A stretch of DNA of 46,037 nucleotides. Source: an uncultured Acetobacteraceae bacterium. Its GTDB lineage: Bacteria; Pseudomonadota; Alphaproteobacteria; Acetobacterales; Acetobacteraceae. Numbering within the stretch: the first letter of the stretch is position 1; every line of letters starts with the position of its first letter. Made by a program: the position numbers and the translations under genes. The stretch covers positions 1 through 46,037 of the forward strand of contig CALTUD010000032.1 in the NCBI GenBank assembly GCA_943912335.1. The letters run 5' to 3'. The notes under the pieces are model-generated. The model was not told where the DNA came from, did not search any database, and saw only the letters and a list, made by a program, of their open reading frames with translations. Positions 42,344 to 46,037 of this stretch are shown piece by piece.

Positions 42344-43206
42344 CTTTCCATTCCGGCACAGGATCCTGCCTGCTCGGTCTCATCGGACGCGGCATCGCAA
42401 GATCCCTCACGCCGGCCATGCACGAAGCTGAAGGTGACGCGAATGGCATACGCGTTCTCTACCGCCTCGTGGACACGCAGGCCCTAGACTTGGACGAGCG
42501 CGACCTCCCGGATCTGCTGCGTGGCGGCGAAAGGCTGGGTTTCACCGGCTTCAATGTCACCCACCCATTCAAGCAGGAGATCGTTTCCCTGCTCGATGGA
42601 ATGTCGGACGAGGCACGGGCGATCGGCGCGGTGAACACGGTGCTGTTGCGTGACGGAAAGCGCATCGGTCACAACACCGACGTCTCCGGCTTTGCCGCTG
42701 CATTCCGCGCAGGCCTGCCCGACGCAAAGCGTGATCGCGTGGTGCAACTCGGTGCCGGTGGTGCAGGCACGGCGGTCGGGCATGCGGCCATGTCGCTGGG
42801 CGTCGGCGAGTTGTTGATCGTGGACCAGAGTTTGGAGCGCGCCGAGAGTCTCGCCCGAACTTTGTCCAACCTTTACGGAACCGGCCGTGCCATTGCCCGT
42901 CCCGACACGGCCGGCCTGTTGGCCGATGCGGACGGGCTCATCCATTGCACACCGACAGGCATGGGCGGTCACCCGGGCCTGCCTCTGCCGGCGACGGAGC
43001 TTCATTCCGGGCTATGGGTGGCCGACATCGTCTATTTCCCGCTGGAAACCGAGTTGCTGCGTACGGCGCGGGCCATTGGCTGCCAGACCCTCGATGGAGG
43101 TGGCATGGCCACCTTCCAGGCGGTGCATGCCTTTGAGCTTTTTACGGGCCTTAAGCCCGATGCCGGGCGTATGCGGCAGCATTTTCTGTCCATGACCCAT
43201 CGCTGA
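42340..43206 (+). CDS. aroE: Shikimate/quinate dehydrogenase (AroE family)
   Basis: 288-residue NAD(P)-dependent dehydrogenase. The N-terminal substrate domain has LIGRGIARSLTPAMHE and the catalytic Lys in NVTHPFKQ; NTDVSGF holds the Asp partner. The nucleotide-binding GAGGAGTAVGHA lies at 138-149, and the following LLIVDQSLERA ends in Asp, which suits NAD preference as in quinate/shikimate dehydrogenases (YdiB/QsuD) more than NADP-specific AroE. It would oxidise shikimate (and perhaps quinate). Coupled to aroQ by a 4-base overlap. Confidence 0.9.
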   Translation: MTFHSGTGSCLLGLIGRGIARSLTPAMHEAEGDANGIRVLYRLVDTQALDLDERDLPDLLRGGERLGFTGFNVTHPFKQEIVSLLDGMSDEARAIGAVNTVLLRDGKRIGHNTDVSGFAAAFRAGLPDAKRDRVVQLGAGGAGTAVGHAAMSLGVGELLIVDQSLERAESLARTLSNLYGTGRAIARPDTAGLLADADGLIHCTPTGMGGHPGLPLPATELHSGLWVADIVYFPLETELLRTARAIGCQTLDGGGMATFQAVHAFELFTGLKPDAGRMRQHFLSMTHR

Positions 43207-43262
43207 AGCGACGTCCGGTTCAAACGGATCGTACCGCCTCATTTGCTTTTTGAAGAGCGTCT

Positions 43263-43296
43263 TCATCCGACCAAACGACTCCATGCGGTCGGATGA
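43263..43296 (+). other. Inverted repeat between aroE and the MFS gene
   Basis: A perfect 10-bp inverted repeat TCATCCGACC / GGTCGGATGA with a 14-nt spacer, in the 132-base gap before the MFS gene. No T-run follows. It could be an operator for a local regulator or an RNA hairpin that sets relative expression of the transporter. Confidence 0.5.
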
Positions 43297-43338
43297 GGCT
43301 CAATCCCAAACACAGAAGCCCTGAAAACAGGAGCCACC

Positions 43339-44634
43339 ATGTCCGAGACCCAGACTATCCTCCATCCCACAACAATCACGCGCCGCGTGACGCGGGTACG
43401 CTTCGGCGTGCTGGCGCTGATCGCGGTCGGCACGATGATCAACTATCTCGATCGCGCTGTTCTCTCCATCGCAGCACCCAGCCTAAGTCACGATCTCCGC
43501 ATCCAGGCGGCAACCATGGGACTCGTCTTCTCAGCGTTTTCCTGGAGCTATGCTGCATCACAGATTCCAGCAGGCATCCTGCTGGATCGTCTGGGCTCGC
43601 GTGTGACTTATTGGTTATCGATCACCTTATGGTCGACTGCGACGTTGCTGCAAAGTTTGGCTACCGGCTTGTTTTCGATGCTGGGCCTACGCCTGTTTCT
43701 CGGCATTGCCGAAGCGCCATGCTTTCCTGCCAACAGCCGAATCGTCACCACTTGGTTTCCTCGTCACGAGCGTGGGCGTGCCACGAGCGTCTATACGGTC
43801 GGAGAATATTTGGGACTGGCGCTATTCAGCCCGCTGCTGTTCTGGATCATGGCTCGTTTCGGCTGGCGCATCCTGTTCCTGATCGTCGGCCTGATCGGCA
43901 TCGTCTTCGGTGCTTTGTGGCTGCTTCGCTACAAAGAACCGGCAGACAGCACCAAGGTCAGCGAAGCCGAGCTCACGCTGATTGCCGGCGACGAAGCTCC
44001 GGCTGCTGCGTCCGCGCCGACACGGCGAGACATCGGCCTGCTTCTGCGCAGCCGCCGCCTGTGGGGCGCGTCCATCGGACAGTTCGCGGGCAACTCGACA
44101 TTGGTGTTTTTTCTCACCTGGTTTCCTACCTACCTGGCGCATGATCGTCACATGGCCTGGATCAAGGTAGGCTTCTTTGCAATTCTACCGTTCCTGGCCG
44201 CGGCCTGCGGCGTCCTTGCCGGTGGCCTCGCATCCGACAAACTGCTTCTCCGCACGGGATCGATCAACATCGCCCGTAAGCTGCCGATTATTTCGGGGCT
44301 GTTGCTGTCGTCGCTGATCATTGGTGCGAACTACGTCAACAATAATGCCGTCATGATCGCAATCATGGCGATCGCTTTCTTTGGCCAGGGCATGGTCGGC
44401 CTCGGCTGGACGGTGATCTCCGATATCGCACCAAAAACGATGATGGGTCTCAGTGGCGGCCTGTTCAACTTTGCCGCCAATCTGGCCGGGACCGTCACGC
44501 CTATCGTCGTTGGTTTCATCGTTGCTGAGACAGGATCGTTCGTAAATGCACTCTTCTATGTCGGAGGACTTGGTATCGTCGGTGCGTTGTCTTACATCTT
44601 TCTGCTTGGTGAAATACGCCGCATCGAGCTCTAG
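43339..44634 (+). CDS. MFS transporter, ACS-type, likely for quinate/shikimate
   Basis: 431 residues with 12 predicted membrane helices and a central cytosolic loop (about 195-225). The first helix region INYLDRAVLSIAAP and the loop motif GWRILFLIVG are typical of the anion:cation symporter (hexuronate/aromatic acid) group; the A-motif equivalent is GILLDRLGSR. ATG at 43339 follows ACAGGAGCCACC. Position after oprB-aroQ-aroE suggests uptake of quinate, shikimate or related acids, which is inference. Its codon choice is a little less GC-biased than neighbouring pca genes. Confidence 0.92.
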   Translation: MSETQTILHPTTITRRVTRVRFGVLALIAVGTMINYLDRAVLSIAAPSLSHDLRIQAATMGLVFSAFSWSYAASQIPAGILLDRLGSRVTYWLSITLWSTATLLQSLATGLFSMLGLRLFLGIAEAPCFPANSRIVTTWFPRHERGRATSVYTVGEYLGLALFSPLLFWIMARFGWRILFLIVGLIGIVFGALWLLRYKEPADSTKVSEAELTLIAGDEAPAAASAPTRRDIGLLLRSRRLWGASIGQFAGNSTLVFFLTWFPTYLAHDRHMAWIKVGFFAILPFLAAACGVLAGGLASDKLLLRTGSINIARKLPIISGLLLSSLIIGANYVNNNAVMIAIMAIAFFGQGMVGLGWTVISDIAPKTMMGLSGGLFNFAANLAGTVTPIVVGFIVAETGSFVNALFYVGGLGIVGALSYIFLLGEIRRIEL

Positions 44635-44796
44635 CAATACTTTGGTGTTTCCTGTGACGAGGGCGGACCGAGCGCCCTGCCGCAGTAAGAGCGTTGCGCA
44701 AGGCGGTCTGAGGATGCGATCAAGGATGGCATGGCGGATCGCCGGCAAGCTGGGCTGGGGCGATGGACCGGTGATATTTTTCTGCTCCTCCCTTCT

Positions 44797-45770
44797 TCAG
44801 ACGGCGGGATTACAGAAACGAATAGGCCATCGTTGCGAGCAGGGCGTGGGGATGCAACCCGATCCATGATCGGCCCTCGAAGTGATCGATGGCCAGTTCC
44901 TCCTTCGATTGCTGATGGGCCTGCTCGCAGACCCACCGCGCCTTGATGGCCAGTGCGAGATCCTTGAGCGCCGTGTCGGCCGGCAGGTTGGACGGGTAGT
45001 ATTTCCGCTCGCCGGTGCTGCGGCGTTTGCCGACCAGCCCGTCAGCTGCTGCGCGCCCATTGTGCCGATGCGCTGTGGCGGCCCGTCTGCGATCCTGATC
45101 CGGACGGCAGCAAACCGGCGGCAAGATCTCCCTTGGTTCCTGGCCGCCAGCTGATCCGCCGCCATGAGGCTGCCTCCAGCATCGCGTCGGCCCTGACTCA
45201 GGGCTGATCTGGAACGTGTGCGTATGCCTGCGGAAAGATCAGCGCTCACTCGTAGAGATAGACGTTCTGATGCCGCGGAATGCCAACGACCCACCGCAGG
45301 CCACGCACGTTAGGCTCTCTGGTAGGAGGACCTGTAGCCCCAACATCACCTCACCGGCACCTTGTGCACAGCCAGCGTCAGGCAGAGCAGGTTCTGGCAA
45401 TTGGCGGTCTTGCCAAAGGTCGGGGCGTATTGCCTGGCGACGCCGACCGACGCCGCGTCCTTGTTAAGGCAAGGCAATGTCGTCGATGATCAAGAGCGAC
45501 CAGGGCCCACCCGCCAAACGATCGGAACGACGCCGCAGGGCGGTTTCGAGCGGCTCGCTGTCTCAGACACCAGCATTGACGAAGTGATACAGCCAGCCAT
45601 GGAGATCTTGCCCATGCACACCGCTACCCGCTGGATTCTCTTGCGATCGCCGGGCTCGATCAGCCCAACGATGTAAACTGGACGCATGCTGCGCCGCACC
45701 TTTGTCGCTCAGGCCACCAAAAACGGCTCCAGCCGCGCCTCAATATCCGGCTGCCATTCCCACTGATCAG
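44797..45770 (-). pseudogene. Decayed IS701-family transposase
   Basis: Pieces of one DDE transposase lie in order on the minus strand but in different frames with stops. From the right: QPDIEARLEPFLVA then a stop (near 45720), RPVYIVGLIEPGDRK (near 45670), GGPWSLLIIDD holding the first Asp (near 45500), TFGKTANCQNLLCLTLA (near 45400), LIFPQAYAH (near 45220), RFAAVRIRIADGPPQRI (near 45100), and KYYPSNLPADTALKDLA with EELAIDHFEGRSW (near 44900). Family members have about 440 residues; the span here is short, so there are deletions as well as frameshifts. Ends of the element were not found. Confidence 0.85.
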
Positions 45771-46004
45771 GAGCCCCCGTTACGACCGGTTTCCTATGAT
45801 CAGCGCATCCTTCTACCAAAGTAGTGCTAGGTGGAGGCGTATTGCCTGTTTTCCCCGAGCGCCACAGGCATGCTGAGGGCACCTGCCGCCAAGGCAGCGC
45901 AAAGGTTTGCATCGAATCTGGGTGGTACCGGTTGCTCTTTTTGGATGCGCGAAAACCCCACCCTGGTAAGGGGTAGAGTTTTTGCGTTTATGCCTAGATT
46001 TGTT
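45771..46004. other. Spacer between the IS701 remnant and the tRNA
   Basis: About 230 bases without a credible gene, in lower-GC DNA. No integrase fragment was recognised. It ends at the 3' terminus of the tRNA gene. Confidence 0.5.
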
Positions 46005-46037
46005 TGGTTGCGGGGACAGGATTTGAACCTGTGACCT
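46005..46037 (-). tRNA. Initiator tRNA (tRNA-fMet), 3' part, cut by the window edge
   Basis: Read on the minus strand the sequence is AGGTCACAGGTTCAAATCC followed by TGTCCCCGCAACCA. The T-stem ACAGG/CCTGT, T-loop TTCAAAT, acceptor 3' strand CCCCGCA, discriminator A and an encoded CCA are all present. The acceptor end CCCCGCAACCA is that of bacterial initiator tRNA. The anticodon lies outside the window, so the fMet assignment rests on the acceptor and T-arm. The final 13 bases are repeated at 27991-28003. Confidence 0.85.

Overview
The window is high-GC DNA that looks like a chromosomal segment of an acetic-acid-bacterium-type alphaproteobacterium (Acetobacteraceae). The evidence is class I lysyl-tRNA synthetase, a petB-petC style bc1 operon, an OprB porin, DUF4169 and DUF3309 proteins, CIRCE-controlled groESL and a fused PcaDC protein. 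I cannot assign a genus from sequence reading alone.

Bases 1 to about 27,700 are mostly housekeeping. In order they carry a Nudix hydrolase, a PfpI/DJ-1 protein, prfC, rpsD, a GlsB-type membrane protein, an MprF-like flippase next to class I lysK, two small proteins, a large secreted cysteine-peptidase/beta-roll protein, a DinG-like Fe-S helicase, a cold shock gene, groES-groL with CIRCE and a readable promoter, DUF4169 divergent from a dienelactone hydrolase-family gene, DUF3309, cheY-cheZ, mtnP, cytochrome c1 and cytochrome b without a Rieske gene, hemF, an orphan Bug-like periplasmic protein, a small conserved hypothetical and a CPA1 cation/proton antiporter.

Bases 28,000 to 46,017 look like an inserted catabolic island. 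At the right edge is the 3' part of an initiator tRNA (minus strand). The last 13 bases of that tRNA gene are repeated in direct orientation at 27991-28003, just past the antiporter. Between the two copies lie an IS481-family element, a full route from 3-dehydroquinate or shikimate to acetyl-CoA plus succinyl-CoA, and a decayed IS701-family transposase. No integrase is visible.

The catabolic genes form several units. An IclR regulator precedes pcaI-pcaJ-pcaF (plus strand). A converging operon pcaH-pcaG-pcaB-pcaDC-quiC (minus strand) follows. An AraC and a TetR regulator sit next, then oprB-aroQ-aroE and an MFS transporter (plus strand). Together: OprB and the MFS protein would bring in quinate/shikimate; AroE-like dehydrogenase and AroQ would yield 3-dehydroshikimate; QuiC makes protocatechuate; PcaHG, PcaB and PcaDC make 3-oxoadipate; PcaIJ and PcaF finish the pathway. 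A quinate dehydrogenase (quiA) and pobA are not in the window.
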